This document shows, piece by piece, positions 12,881 through 21,587 of a stretch of DNA of 64,000 bases; the first letter of the stretch is position 1, and each line of letters opens with the position of its first letter. Source of the DNA: Rhodococcoides kroppenstedtii (lineage in GTDB: Bacteria; Actinomycetota; Actinomycetes; Mycobacteriales; Mycobacteriaceae); the NCBI RefSeq assembly GCF_900111805.1, contig NZ_FOJN01000003.1:62001-126000 (forward strand), written 5' to 3'. Both the position numbers and the translations under genes were made by a program. A model generated the notes under the pieces. The model had not been told where the DNA came from, made no database searches, and was given only the letters and a program-made list of their open reading frames with translations.

Positions 12881-13275
12881 TTGACCAGCAGCACCGGAAT
12901 CGAGGTCTCGAGCAGCAGTCGCTGCACCGACTGACCCATGAGGAACTTTCCGACGGCGGAGCGGTGACGCGAACCCACCACCAGCAGTTCGGCTTTCGCG
13001 TCCTCGACCAGTCCCAGGAGGGTGCTGACGGCGTCGGGATCCGGCTGGCCCGCCAGCAGCGTCCAGGCCGCGTCGGGTTCCCCGATCTCGTCCAGGCCGG
13101 CGAGCACGGCATCCCTGACCGCAGCCGATTCCTTGGCCTCGGACGCCGGGTCCGGCGATCCCGAGAAGGCATGCAGAACAACCAGATCGGTGCCGAGCAC
13201 GCGAGCCTGGGTGAGGCCCGAGGCCAGCGCGCGACGCCCTTCTGCGGCGGTGTTGTGGACGACGGCGACACTCAT
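12877..13275 (-). CDS. Universal stress protein (UspA family)
   Basis: A 132-residue single-domain UspA protein. The C-terminal nucleotide-binding motif GSRHRSAVGKFLMGQSVQRLL fits the G-x2-G-x9-G-S/T pattern of ATP-binding members, although Gly and Ser positions deviate. It lies between the CitMHS symporter and the AbrB permease and overlaps the latter by 4 bp. Usp domains often accompany transporters in actinobacteria, but its role here is unknown. Confidence 0.88.
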   Translation of the reverse strand: MSVAVVHNTAAEGRRALASGLTQARVLGTDLVVLHAFSGSPDPASEAKESAAVRDAVLAGLDEIGEPDAAWTLLAGQPDPDAVSTLLGLVEDAKAELLVVGSRHRSAVGKFLMGQSVQRLLLETSIPVLLVK

Positions 13276-13302
13276 GACGTGGTCTCCTCTCGACGGTCGG
13301 GA

Positions 13303-14685
13303 TCAGCCCATGGGGATCTGGCCGAGGAGCACACCGACGGCCAGCATCGCCAGCGAGACGACGGTCGCGCGCCAGAGCACCTTCTTGTGGTGGTCGGCCA
13401 GCGAGACACCGGCGAGGGTGACCAGCAGCAGGATGGCCGGGACCAGCGGGCTCTGCAGGTGGACGGGCTGACCGGTGATGGAGGCCCGCGCCATCTCGAC
13501 GGGCTCGATGCCGTACTGGGCGGCGGTCTCGGTGAGCACCGGGAGGATGCCGAAGTAGAAGGCGTCGTTGGTCATGAAGAACGTCAGCGGGATCGACAGC
13601 ACGCCGGTGATGACGGCGAGGAACGGCCCCATCGAGCTCGGGATCACGCCGAGCAGCCACTCGGCCATGGCCTCGACCATGCCGGTGCCCGAGAACACGC
13701 CGGTCAGGACGGCCGCGGCGAGCACCATGGCGACGACGGAGACGATCGAGGCGGAGTGCCGAGCGATGGCCTCGCCCTGCTCCTTGACCTTGGGGAAGTT
13801 GACGGTCAGCGCGATCGACGCCGCGATCATGAACAGCACCGGGATGGGCAGGATGTCCATGACGAGGACGACGAGCAGAGCGACGGTCAGAGCCGCGTTG
13901 AACCACAACAGCTTCGGGCGCAGGGTGTCACGCTGCGGGTCGAGTCCGTCGATGAACTGGCCGGCTCCGCCGTCGGCGTCGCCACCCGCACCGCCACCGG
14001 TCCGGCGCGCGGGGCGAGCCGTGTCGCTGCCGGCACCGCCGACGGACACCATCTCCTGGTCGAAGACGAGCGAGCCGAGACGACGCCGCTCCATGAGACC
14101 GAGGTGGACCGAGAAGAGCAGGACGATCACCAGGCCGGCGACGAGCGAGGGCACCATCGGAACGAAGACCTCGGACGGCGAGATGCCGAGCGCGGACGCC
14201 GCCCGCACCGTCGGGCCACCCCACGGGATGATGTTCATGGTGCCGTTGGCCAGACCGGCCACGACGGTCAGGATGACCGGGGAGACACCGAGTTTCAGGT
14301 AGAGCGGCAACAGCGCGGACGTGACGATGATGAAGGTCGTCGATCCGTCGCCGTCCAGCGAGACCACCATGGCCAGCACGGCGGTGCCGACGACGAGCCT
14401 CATGGGATCGTTGCGCACCAGTCGCAGAATGCCGCGCACCAGCGGATCGAACAGGCCGACGTCGATCATGATGCCGAAGAAGATGATCGCGAAGAACAGC
14501 AGGGCGGCGGTGGGGGCCAACGACTTGATGCCGTCGGTGATCATGTCGCCGATCCCGAGCCCCGCGCCGGCGAACAGGCCGAAGATGACGGGCACCAGGA
14601 TCAGCGCGACCACGGGGGTCGCGCGTTTGGTCAGGATCAGGAACATGAAGGCGGCCACCATCAGGAAGCCGAGAATCACCAACAT
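13303..14685 (-). CDS. CitMHS-family citrate/metal:proton symporter
   Basis: A 460-residue membrane protein of the CitMHS family, which takes up citrate complexed with Mg2+ or Ca2+ together with protons. It shows about twelve helices, the family-like segment SLDGDGSTTFIIVTSALLPL, and a long cytosolic Gly/Ala-rich loop near residues 205-240. It follows the TctC-type lipoprotein gene and precedes the stress-protein gene on the same strand; divergent CitA/CitB-type genes probably control it. Confidence 0.9.
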   Translation of the reverse strand: MLVILGFLMVAAFMFLILTKRATPVVALILVPVIFGLFAGAGLGIGDMITDGIKSLAPTAALLFFAIIFFGIMIDVGLFDPLVRGILRLVRNDPMRLVVGTAVLAMVVSLDGDGSTTFIIVTSALLPLYLKLGVSPVILTVVAGLANGTMNIIPWGGPTVRAASALGISPSEVFVPMVPSLVAGLVIVLLFSVHLGLMERRRLGSLVFDQEMVSVGGAGSDTARPARRTGGGAGGDADGGAGQFIDGLDPQRDTLRPKLLWFNAALTVALLVVLVMDILPIPVLFMIAASIALTVNFPKVKEQGEAIARHSASIVSVVAMVLAAAVLTGVFSGTGMVEAMAEWLLGVIPSSMGPFLAVITGVLSIPLTFFMTNDAFYFGILPVLTETAAQYGIEPVEMARASITGQPVHLQSPLVPAILLLVTLAGVSLADHHKKVLWRATVVSLAMLAVGVLLGQIPMG

Positions 14686-14759
14686 GGGGTCACTCCTCGT
14701 TCGGGGTCGGGCAGGGCAGCAGGACGCAGCAGGGCAGGGGTGGAACGGGTGGGCCGCGC

Positions 14760-15743
14760 TCAGGCGGCGGGATCGAGCGTGGCGGCGACCATGTCCGCCT
14801 GATCGCGCAGGAAGGCGCGGAAATCGTCACCGGTCAGGAGGGCGTTCTGCCATCCGTTCCGTTCGGTGAGGCGGGCCCAGTCGTCCGAGGCGACCAGCTC
14901 GCCGACCTGCCGGATCAGGGTCCGAACCCGGTCCGGCGGTAGGCCCGGCGGCGCCATCAGACCCCGCCAGTTGTCGAAGACCAGGTCGACGCCCTCCTCG
15001 CGCAGGGTGGGTGCGTCGACCCCTGCGACGGCGTCGTCCGAGCTGACGGCCAGTGCACGAACGGTGCCCGACGCGAGCTGGTCCAGGTATTCGCTGACGC
15101 CCGTGGTGGCCACGTCCACCTCGCCGGTCAGCAGCGCGGGGAGAAGTTCACCGCCGCCGTCGAACACCCGGTAGCCGGTGGCGTCGGGATCGACGCCGAC
15201 CGCGCGCGCCAGACGCGTCCGGAACAACCCGTCGGGCCCACCGGTGGCGGATCCGCCGCCGAAGCGGAGGTCGTCGCCGGCCCGCCAGCGGGCCACCAGA
15301 TCGTCGAGAGTGCGCAGCGGCGACGCCGCCGGCACCAACACCACCTCGGGCTCGGTGACCAGGCGGGCGATCGGCGTCACGTCGTCCAGCGTGTACTCGG
15401 ACGGGATGGTCGCCAACGCGCCCACGAGGCCGAGGCCCATCATGAGCAGCAGGTGTTCGTTGCCGCGTTCCGCGGCGAGCCGGCCGAGACCGACCACACC
15501 GCCCGAGCCGGGCAGCACCAGGACGTCGTCGACCGCGACGCCCTGTGCCGCCCAGGCCCGGGACACGCTGCGGGCGGTCAGGTCGTAACCGCCTCCGGCG
15601 ACCGACGGGGCGATGATGCGCAGCCCGGGTTGGGGCGCACCGGTCACCATCGACGTGACCGACCCACCGCACGCGGACAGCGCGAGGGTCAGCGCCGTGA
15701 GCATCACGAGGATGCCGCGGCGAACACGTCGGATGTCGGTCAC
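14760..15743 (-). CDS. TctC-type tricarboxylate-binding lipoprotein (orphan)
   Basis: About 327 residues with a lipoprotein signal peptide (RRGILVMLTALTLALSACGG, lipid-modified Cys25) and a tripartite tricarboxylate transporter receptor domain; AAERGNEHLLLMMGLG and DNWRGLMAPPGLPPDRV are typical. The membrane partners TctA and TctB are not in the window. GTG 15743 is chosen because it directly precedes the signal peptide. The gene heads the citrate operon and is divergent from a CitA-type kinase, so it may deliver ligand to the symporter or act as a co-sensor. Confidence 0.85.
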   Translation of the reverse strand: MTDIRRVRRGILVMLTALTLALSACGGSVTSMVTGAPQPGLRIIAPSVAGGGYDLTARSVSRAWAAQGVAVDDVLVLPGSGGVVGLGRLAAERGNEHLLLMMGLGLVGALATIPSEYTLDDVTPIARLVTEPEVVLVPAASPLRTLDDLVARWRAGDDLRFGGGSATGGPDGLFRTRLARAVGVDPDATGYRVFDGGGELLPALLTGEVDVATTGVSEYLDQLASGTVRALAVSSDDAVAGVDAPTLREEGVDLVFDNWRGLMAPPGLPPDRVRTLIRQVGELVASDDWARLTERNGWQNALLTGDDFRAFLRDQADMVAATLDPAA

Positions 15744-15765
15744 GAGTCTCACTCTGGCGCAGCTT

Positions 15766-15779
15766 GTGACTGTGGTCAC
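15766..15779. promoter_or_regulatory. Inverted repeat between the TctC gene and the CitA-type kinase
   Basis: GTGAC-TGTG-GTCAC lies 23-36 bp upstream of the TctC start in the 143-bp divergent intergenic region. It is a reasonable binding site for the CitB/DpiA-type regulator, but arms of 5 bp are short and the assignment is inferred from position only. Confidence 0.3.
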
Positions 15780-15886
15780 CCTTTGGTGCACAGTTCGCGT
15801 TGTGTTCATTCTGCGCGCTGCGTCCGCTCCTTTCGGCCCTTCCGATCGGAACGTCCGGGCGACGCGTCGGCGGTACCGTGCAGGTC

Positions 15887-17566
15887 GTGAGTCGACGGCT
15901 GCGGGTCAGACGGACCCTGTCGGCGCAACTCCTCGCGCTCCAACTCCTGATCGTGGTGGCGGTGCTCGTGGTGGTGGGTGCGCTGTCGCTGGCGCAGTCG
16001 TCGGCGACGTTCCAGCGTGAGCAGGGTCTACGGGTGCAGTCGGCGGCGGAGAACCTGGCCGCCAACCCCACGGTCCGGCAGTTGCTGCCGAGCGCTCAAC
16101 CGCGCATCCGCTCGGGTCTGCAGGGCGCGCTGGACTCGGTGCGCGCGGTGTCCGGCCTCGACTACGCACAGCTGACGGACACCGATGGCCGGATCGTCGC
16201 TGCGACCGACCCCACGCGCATCGGGGAGACCTCGGCCGACGAAGGCGCGGGCGCACGCGTCGGACGCAGTTGGACGGGACTCGCCGAGACGAGCGAGAAC
16301 ACGGCGCTCGAACCGGGGAAGTCGGTGCAGTCACAAGTTCCCGTGCTCGGTCCCGACGGGGGCATCGTCGGCGTTGCGATCGTGGGTCGCGAGTACCCGT
16401 CGGTGTGGTCGAGGCTCGCGCAGTCGACGCCGGACCTGGTGATCTACCTCGCCGTGGCGACGCTGCTGGGAGCGGTCGGCTCGATCCTGCTGGCCCGGCG
16501 GGTCAAACGGCAGACGATGGGCCTCGAGGCGGGCGAGATCGTGGACCTGGTCCGCCAACGCCAGGCGATGCTCGAGGGTCTGAAGGAAGCCGTCGTCGCG
16601 CTCGACCCGAAGGGCACGGTGCTCCTGCTGAGTCGCAGCGCCCACGACATGCTGGGACTCGGGGCCGACAGCGTGGGCAAGCAGGTCGACGACCTGGGCC
16701 TCGACGACCGCATCGAGCGCGTGCTCCGCCACCCGAGCGACGACGGCGATCAGCTGGTGTTGACCGGCGACCGCATCCTGGTCTTCAACACGGTCCCCAT
16801 CGAGGAGTCGGGACGCATCGTCGCCACCGTGACGACGTTCCGCGACCGGACGGAACTCAGCGAGATCGAGAGCAAGCTCGACATCAGCCGCACCAGTTCG
16901 ACCGCGCTGCGCGAGCACATCCACGAGTTCGACAACCAACTCCACACCATCTCCGGACTGGTGCAGCTCGGCGAGTACGACGAGGTGGAGCGGTACGTCG
17001 ACGGCATCACCGAGCACCGCGAAAGGCTCACCTCGGCCGTGACCGACCGCGTCGCCGACCTGGGGGTCGCGGCGCTGCTCATCGCCAAGATCGGCGCGGC
17101 GGCCGCCCGGTCGGTGACCGTCGAACTCACCCCGGATTCGTCCCTGCGGCGCGCCGACGACGACGCCTCGCGAGACCTGTGCACGGTGGTGGGCAATCTC
17201 GTCGACAACGCCGTCGACGCCCTCCTCGAGCACGGAACGCCGGATGCCACCGTGCGGGTGACCATCACGCAGGACGACGACGACCGCGTCACGGTGACGG
17301 TGGCCGACAACGGTCCCGGCATCGCCGACGCCGACGTCGACCGCGTCTTCGAGCAGGGGTGGAGCACGAAGGGGACGTCGACGGACGGGCACGGTTTCGG
17401 CCTCGCGCTGGTGCGGGTGGTCTGCCGCCGCGGGAGCGGCGAGGTCCGGGTGCGGACCGTGGGCACGACCGAGGCGGCGGAGAATGGTCGCTGGACGGTG
17501 TTCGTCGCGACCCTCGACGTCCCGTCCAGGGCGCACGAGGCGGCGAGCGCGGGGAAGGAACGATGA
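15887..17566 (+). CDS. CitA/DcuS-family sensor histidine kinase
   Basis: A 559-residue membrane kinase: helix at about 15-36, an extracytoplasmic sensor domain to about 182, a second helix at 183-205, a PAS domain near 225-320, the DcuS/SpoOB-type phosphoacceptor motif HEFDNQLHTISGL with His346, and a HATPase domain (NLVDNAVDALLEHG, GHGFGLALVR). Relatives bind citrate or C4-dicarboxylates outside the cell. The GTG at 15887 precedes the first basic residues. The next gene is its response regulator. Confidence 0.93.
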   Translation: MSRRLRVRRTLSAQLLALQLLIVVAVLVVVGALSLAQSSATFQREQGLRVQSAAENLAANPTVRQLLPSAQPRIRSGLQGALDSVRAVSGLDYAQLTDTDGRIVAATDPTRIGETSADEGAGARVGRSWTGLAETSENTALEPGKSVQSQVPVLGPDGGIVGVAIVGREYPSVWSRLAQSTPDLVIYLAVATLLGAVGSILLARRVKRQTMGLEAGEIVDLVRQRQAMLEGLKEAVVALDPKGTVLLLSRSAHDMLGLGADSVGKQVDDLGLDDRIERVLRHPSDDGDQLVLTGDRILVFNTVPIEESGRIVATVTTFRDRTELSEIESKLDISRTSSTALREHIHEFDNQLHTISGLVQLGEYDEVERYVDGITEHRERLTSAVTDRVADLGVAALLIAKIGAAAARSVTVELTPDSSLRRADDDASRDLCTVVGNLVDNAVDALLEHGTPDATVRVTITQDDDDRVTVTVADNGPGIADADVDRVFEQGWSTKGTSTDGHGFGLALVRVVCRRGSGEVRVRTVGTTEAAENGRWTVFVATLDVPSRAHEAASAGKER

Positions 17567-17567
17567 C

Positions 17568-18248
17568 GTGCTGAAGGTCCTGGTGGTCGACGACGACTTC
17601 ATGGTCGCCCGTGTCCACACCGGTTTCGTGGGCAAGGTGCCCGGGTTCGAGGTCTGCGGCGTCGCCCACACGGCGCAGGAGGCGTTGGAGAAGGTGGAGT
17701 CCGCCCGGCCCGACCTGGTGCTGCTCGACGTGCACCTGCCCGGGGTGACGGGCCTCGATCTGATCGCCCCGTTCCGCGAGATCATCCCGGACCTGGACGT
17801 GCTGGTGATCACCAGCGAGCGCGAGGCCGACTCGGTGCAGCGGGCCCTGCGCTCGGGTGCGGTGCACTATCTGATCAAGCCGTTCAAGTTCGCTGCGCTG
17901 CAGGAGCGACTGGACCACTATCGGCACACCCGTGAGGCGTTGGCGGCCGCGCAAGAAGCGGAGCAGGACGCCGTCGACAAGGCGTTCGGCCTGCGCGGCT
18001 CGCCGTCCCGACTGCCGAAAGGGCTGAGCGCGGAGACGCTCGCCACCGTCGAGCAGCAGCTGCGCGAGGTGGAGACCGAGGACCCGGGGCGAGCGGTGTC
18101 GGCCAGCGCGATGGCCGACCGCACCGGCATGTCCCGGTCCAGTGCGCGTCGGTACCTCGAGTACCTGTCGGACGTCGACAAGGTGCTCGTCTCGCTGGAC
18201 TACGGCAGTGTGGGGCGCCCGGAACGGCTGTACCGGTTGCGGCGGTAG
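17568..18248 (+). CDS. CitB/DpiA-family response regulator
   Basis: A 226-residue regulator with an N-terminal receiver (acidic pair at 8-10, phosphorylated Asp54 in LLDVHLPG, Lys in LIKPFKF) and a C-terminal helix-turn-helix (AMADRTGMSRSSARRYLEYL) like that of CitB/DcuR. It starts at GTG 17568 one base after the kinase stop, behind GGGGAAGGAA, so the two are co-transcribed. It probably activates the divergent carboxylate-uptake genes. Confidence 0.93.
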   Translation: MLKVLVVDDDFMVARVHTGFVGKVPGFEVCGVAHTAQEALEKVESARPDLVLLDVHLPGVTGLDLIAPFREIIPDLDVLVITSEREADSVQRALRSGAVHYLIKPFKFAALQERLDHYRHTREALAAAQEAEQDAVDKAFGLRGSPSRLPKGLSAETLATVEQQLREVETEDPGRAVSASAMADRTGMSRSSARRYLEYLSDVDKVLVSLDYGSVGRPERLYRLRR

Positions 18249-18252
18249 GGGG

Positions 18253-18864
18253 CTACCCCATCACGCGGCGGCCGGCCACCGCGCGTCCGAGCGTGAGCTC
18301 GTCGGCGAACTCGAGATCGCCGCCCATCGGCAGTCCCGACGCGAGCCGGGTCACCGACAGGCCGGGGAAGTCGCGCAGCATGCGCAGGAGGTACGTCGCG
18401 GTCGCCTCGCCCTCGGTGTTGGGATCGGTTGCGATGATCACCTCGGTGACGTCGACCCCGTCATCCTGAGTGCCGATGCGCGTCAACAACTCTCGCACCC
18501 GCAGTTGGTCCGGGCCGATGCCGCTGAGCGGATCCAGCGCGCCCCCGAGCACGTGGTAGCGCCCCTTGAACTCGCGGGTGCGCTCCACGGCCTGCACGTC
18601 TTTCGGCTCCTCGACCACGCAGATGATCGAGCGGTCACGCCGCGGATCGGCGCAGATGCGGCACTGCTCCTTGTCCGAGACGGTCCCGCAGATGGTGCAG
18701 AACTGCACCCCGTCACGAATGCGGGCGAGCGCGTTCTGCAACCGGTCTATGTCCGGCGCCTCGACTCCGAGAAGGTGAAAGGCGATGCGCTGCGCGCTCT
18801 TCGGACCGACCCCGGGCAGCTTGCCCAACTCGTCGATCAGGTCCTGAACCGGTCCCTCGTACAC
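18253..18864 (-). CDS. recR: Recombination mediator RecR
   Basis: RecR helps load RecA during daughter-strand gap repair. The 203-residue protein has the helix-hairpin-helix ([17 protein letters not shown]), the four-Cys zinc finger ([16 protein letters not shown]) and the Toprim domain ([18 protein letters not shown]). I chose GTG 18864 because the product then starts [14 protein letters not shown] as in other RecR proteins; upstream codons overlap ybaB. The gene lies 10 bp after ybaB, the conserved order. Confidence 0.96.
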   Translation of the reverse strand: MYEGPVQDLIDELGKLPGVGPKSAQRIAFHLLGVEAPDIDRLQNALARIRDGVQFCTICGTVSDKEQCRICADPRRDRSIICVVEEPKDVQAVERTREFKGRYHVLGGALDPLSGIGPDQLRVRELLTRIGTQDDGVDVTEVIIATDPNTEGEATATYLLRMLRDFPGLSVTRLASGLPMGGDLEFADELTLGRAVAGRRVMG

Positions 18865-18874
18865 CCCGAGCGAC

Positions 18875-19213
18875 CTAGAAGCCGGGCAGACCCGGCATGC
18901 CGCCACCGCCCAGCCCGGCCAGCGGCCCGAGCTTCTGCGAGGCCACCTCGCCGGCCGCGCGCGAGGCGTCGGCGAGGGCGCCGACGATGAGATCCTGCAG
19001 CGTCTCGACGTCCTCGGGATCGACCACCTTGGGGTCGATGGTGATGCCCGTGACCTCGCCGCTCCCGGTGACGGTGGCGACGACGAGCCCGTTCCCCGCG
19101 CTGCCGGTGACCTCCGTCGCGGCGATCTCGGCCTGCGCGGCCATCAGTTGCTGCTGCATCTGCTGCGCCTGCTGGAGCAGCTGGGACATGTCGGGCTGAT
19201 CGCCGGGTTGCAC
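18875..19213 (-). CDS. YbaB/EbfC nucleoid-associated protein
   Basis: A 112-residue DNA-binding protein of the YbaB/EbfC family, matching mycobacterial Rv3716c. The N-terminal helix is Gln-rich ([19 protein letters not shown]), the core has [15 protein letters not shown], and a Gly/Pro-rich tail ends the protein. It begins at GTG 19213; a downstream Met (MSQLL) is possible. It is co-transcribed with recR in most bacteria. Confidence 0.94.
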   Translation of the reverse strand: MQPGDQPDMSQLLQQAQQMQQQLMAAQAEIAATEVTGSAGNGLVVATVTGSGEVTGITIDPKVVDPEDVETLQDLIVGALADASRAAGEVASQKLGPLAGLGGGGMPGLPGF

Positions 19214-19252
19214 CGTCGGTGTCCTCTCGGAGGGGGAAAGCGTGCGTCCAGC

Positions 19253-19558
19253 CTAGTCGTCCGTACCGACATCGCCCGGCCGCGGGACCCGGGCCTCCCA
19301 GCGTCGTCGGCGTTCGTCGTCGCTCTGCTCCCACCACGGGGTGCCGCGCTCGCCGAGCGCGACCTTGGCCGCCTGCACACCGGCGCGCGACTCCGGCGCG
19401 CCGCCGGTGCGCCGCACGTCGCGTCGCCACGCCATGAGAATCGACCGCAGTTCGGCCTGCCGGTCCTCCGGGATGGCCGGATCGGTCGCCCGCCAGCGAC
19501 GCCCGTCGATCACCACGTAGTGGCCGTCGGGCGTTCGCTCGGGGCCGGACTCGCTCAC
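19253..19558 (-). CDS. Conserved hypothetical protein
   Basis: A 101-residue, hydrophilic, Arg/Glu-rich protein with no membrane segment or signal peptide. It starts at GTG 19558, overlapping the stop of the SRPBCC gene by GTGA, so it is translationally coupled to it. Trp residues and the stretch GHYVVIDGRRWRATDPAIP look conserved-domain-like. Similar actinobacterial proteins are sometimes named 'Tol biopolymer transporter' without visible reason; I do not assign a function. Confidence 0.75.
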   Translation of the reverse strand: MSESGPERTPDGHYVVIDGRRWRATDPAIPEDRQAELRSILMAWRRDVRRTGGAPESRAGVQAAKVALGERGTPWWEQSDDERRRRWEARVPRPGDVGTDD

Positions 19559-19989
19559 CCGACCTGGCGGGAGAGGTTCCTGAGGACCTGCGCCTGGATC
19601 TTCTTCAGGCCGAGCGGGGCGAACGTCTTCTCGAAGAACCCGCCGATGCCGCCGGCGCCGGTCCACTCGGTGGTGGTGGTGACCTCGGTGCCCTGACCCG
19701 CCGGCGCCACGCGGTACGTGGTGACCATGGAGGAATTGGCGTCCGTCTCGGTGATCGTGTCGCCGACGACGCGAACGGTGGCGCGGACGTCGCGCGCACG
19801 CTTCTTCGTGGCCTGCAGGGTCCAGGTGGCCACGGTGCCGTCGCCCTGACCGCCCTCGACGACGGTGAAGTCCCGGTACTGCTCGGGCAGGATCCGCGGG
19901 CGCACGGTCTGGTAGTCCGACAGCGCCGCCAGCACCTGCTCCGGGGTCGCGGCGACGGTGTGGGACGTGCTGGCGCTGACCTTGGCCAT
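19555..19989 (-). CDS. SRPBCC-family protein (Rv3718c-like)
   Basis: A 144-residue START/Bet v1-like protein with a hydrophobic ligand cavity fold (ASTSHTVAATPEQVLAALSD at the start, TTTTEWTGAGGIGGFFEKTF near the end). It corresponds in position to mycobacterial Rv3718c. ATG 19989 is preceded by AGGAGGAATGC. It lies beside the tuberculostearic-acid genes on the opposite strand, so a lipid-related role is possible but unproven. Confidence 0.85.
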   Translation of the reverse strand: MAKVSASTSHTVAATPEQVLAALSDYQTVRPRILPEQYRDFTVVEGGQGDGTVATWTLQATKKRARDVRATVRVVGDTITETDANSSMVTTYRVAPAGQGTEVTTTTEWTGAGGIGGFFEKTFAPLGLKKIQAQVLRNLSRQVG

Positions 19990-20147
19990 GAACGCATTCC
20001 TCCTGAGCGTCGGGGGTCTTTCGTCCCATTCTTCCACGGTGCGCACGGTCCCCTCGACGCTGCCGAGAGACGTCCACCCGGCAACGGTTGCGTGACGGAC
20101 CCCCACCATCCGTAGTCCTGCGAACGATCGCGATATAGCGTTCTCGC

Positions 20148-21587
20148 GTGGATCGCACCGTTCAGTCTCCGACCGGCAACACTCCGGGCCCGCACGAGGT
20201 GGGCGCGGCCGCGCACGCCGAGGGCGTCCGACGCCTGGTCGCGAGCTATCGGGCCATCCCGCGCGAGCAGACGGTCCGGCTGGCCAAGAAGACCTCCAAC
20301 CTCTTCCGGGCCCGCCAGGACACCCGCGTTCCCGGACTCGACGTGTCCGGTCTCGGCAAGGTGATCTCGGTCGATCCCGTCGCGCGCACCGCCGACGTGC
20401 AGGGGATGTGCACGTACGAGACCCTGGTGGACGCGACCCTGCGCTACGGACTGGTGCCGCTGGTGGTGCCGCAGCTCAAGACCATCACCCTCGGCGGCGC
20501 GGTCACGGGCCTCGGCATCGAATCGACGTCGTTCCGCAACGGCCTCCCCCACGAGAGCCTGCTGGAGGTGGACGTGCTGACCGGCGCGGGCGAGGTGGTC
20601 ACCGCGCGCCCCGAGGGCGAGCACGCGGACCTGTTCCACGCGTTCCCCAACTCTTACGGCACGCTCGGCTACTCGACCCGCCTGCGCATCGAACTCGAGG
20701 CCGTCCCGCCCTACGTCGCGCTGCGCCACGTCCGGTTCCACGACCTGCAGTCGGTCCAGGACGCGATGGACGCGATCGTCGACGCCGGTGAGTACCGCGG
20801 CGAGCGCGTCGACTACCTCGACGGTGTGGTGTTCACCGACTCCGAGGCGTATCTGACCCTCGGCCGGCAGACCGACGAGCCCGGGCCGGTGAGCGACTAC
20901 ACCGGCATGCAGATCTACTACCGCTCGATCCAGCACGACGACCACGACGACGCAACCACGCCCCGCACCGACCGTCTCACCGTGCACGACTACCTCTGGC
21001 GGTGGGACACGGACTGGTTCTGGTGCTCGCGAGCGTTCGGCACCCAGAACCCGCGGATCCGACGGTTCTGGCCGCGCCGCTACCTCCGGAGCAGCGTCTA
21101 CTGGAAGCTGATCGCGCTCGACCGGAAGTACGACATCGCCGACCGGCTCGAACGCCGCAAGGGCAACCCGATCCGCGAACGCGTGGTGCAGGACATCGAG
21201 GTCCCGATCGAGAACACCGCCGCGTTCCTGCGGTGGTTCCTGGACGAAATCCCGATCGAACCGCTGTGGCTCTGCCCGCTGCGCCTTCGCAGTGGCACGC
21301 GGGAGTGGCCGCTGTATCCGCTGCGCGCCGGCCACACGTACGTCAACGTCGGGTTCTGGTCCTCGGTGCCCGTCGAGGAGGGCGCTCCCGAGGGCGCCGC
21401 CAACCGCCGCATCGAGCGCCGCGTGTCCGAGCTCGACGGCCACAAGTCCCTCTACTCGGACTCGTTCTACGACCGGGACGAGTTCGACGCGCTCTACGGC
21501 GGGAACCAGTACTCCCGCGTCAAGAAGATCTACGACCCCGATTCACGTCTGTTGGATCTGTACTCGAAGGCGGTGCAACGTCGATGA
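20148..21587 (+). CDS. FAD-binding oxidoreductase of the tuberculostearic-acid pair
   Basis: A 479-residue FAD-linked (vanillyl-alcohol-oxidase/DHCR24-like) oxidoreductase. The FAD-binding part includes LGGAVTGLGIESTSFRNGL and a C-terminal part resembling sterol delta-24 reductases. With the following methyltransferase it matches the mycobacterial Rv3719-Rv3720 pair (bfaA/bfaB or tmsA/tmsB elsewhere), which makes 10-methylstearate: the methyltransferase gives a 10-methylene acyl chain, which this enzyme reduces. The stop overlaps the next start (ATGA). Confidence 0.9.
   Translation: MDRTVQSPTGNTPGPHEVGAAAHAEGVRRLVASYRAIPREQTVRLAKKTSNLFRARQDTRVPGLDVSGLGKVISVDPVARTADVQGMCTYETLVDATLRYGLVPLVVPQLKTITLGGAVTGLGIESTSFRNGLPHESLLEVDVLTGAGEVVTARPEGEHADLFHAFPNSYGTLGYSTRLRIELEAVPPYVALRHVRFHDLQSVQDAMDAIVDAGEYRGERVDYLDGVVFTDSEAYLTLGRQTDEPGPVSDYTGMQIYYRSIQHDDHDDATTPRTDRLTVHDYLWRWDTDWFWCSRAFGTQNPRIRRFWPRRYLRSSVYWKLIALDRKYDIADRLERRKGNPIRERVVQDIEVPIENTAAFLRWFLDEIPIEPLWLCPLRLRSGTREWPLYPLRAGHTYVNVGFWSSVPVEEGAPEGAANRRIERRVSELDGHKSLYSDSFYDRDEFDALYGGNQYSRVKKIYDPDSRLLDLYSKAVQRR

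Noticed and set aside
12964-14802. 612-codon plus-strand frame opposite the CitMHS and stress-protein genes
   Set aside because: It is antisense to two recognised proteins and has a low-complexity Asp/Gln/His/Arg composition.
18865-18906. A longer RecR start
   Set aside because: It overlaps the end of ybaB and adds residues absent from other RecR proteins; GTG 18864 gives the standard N terminus.
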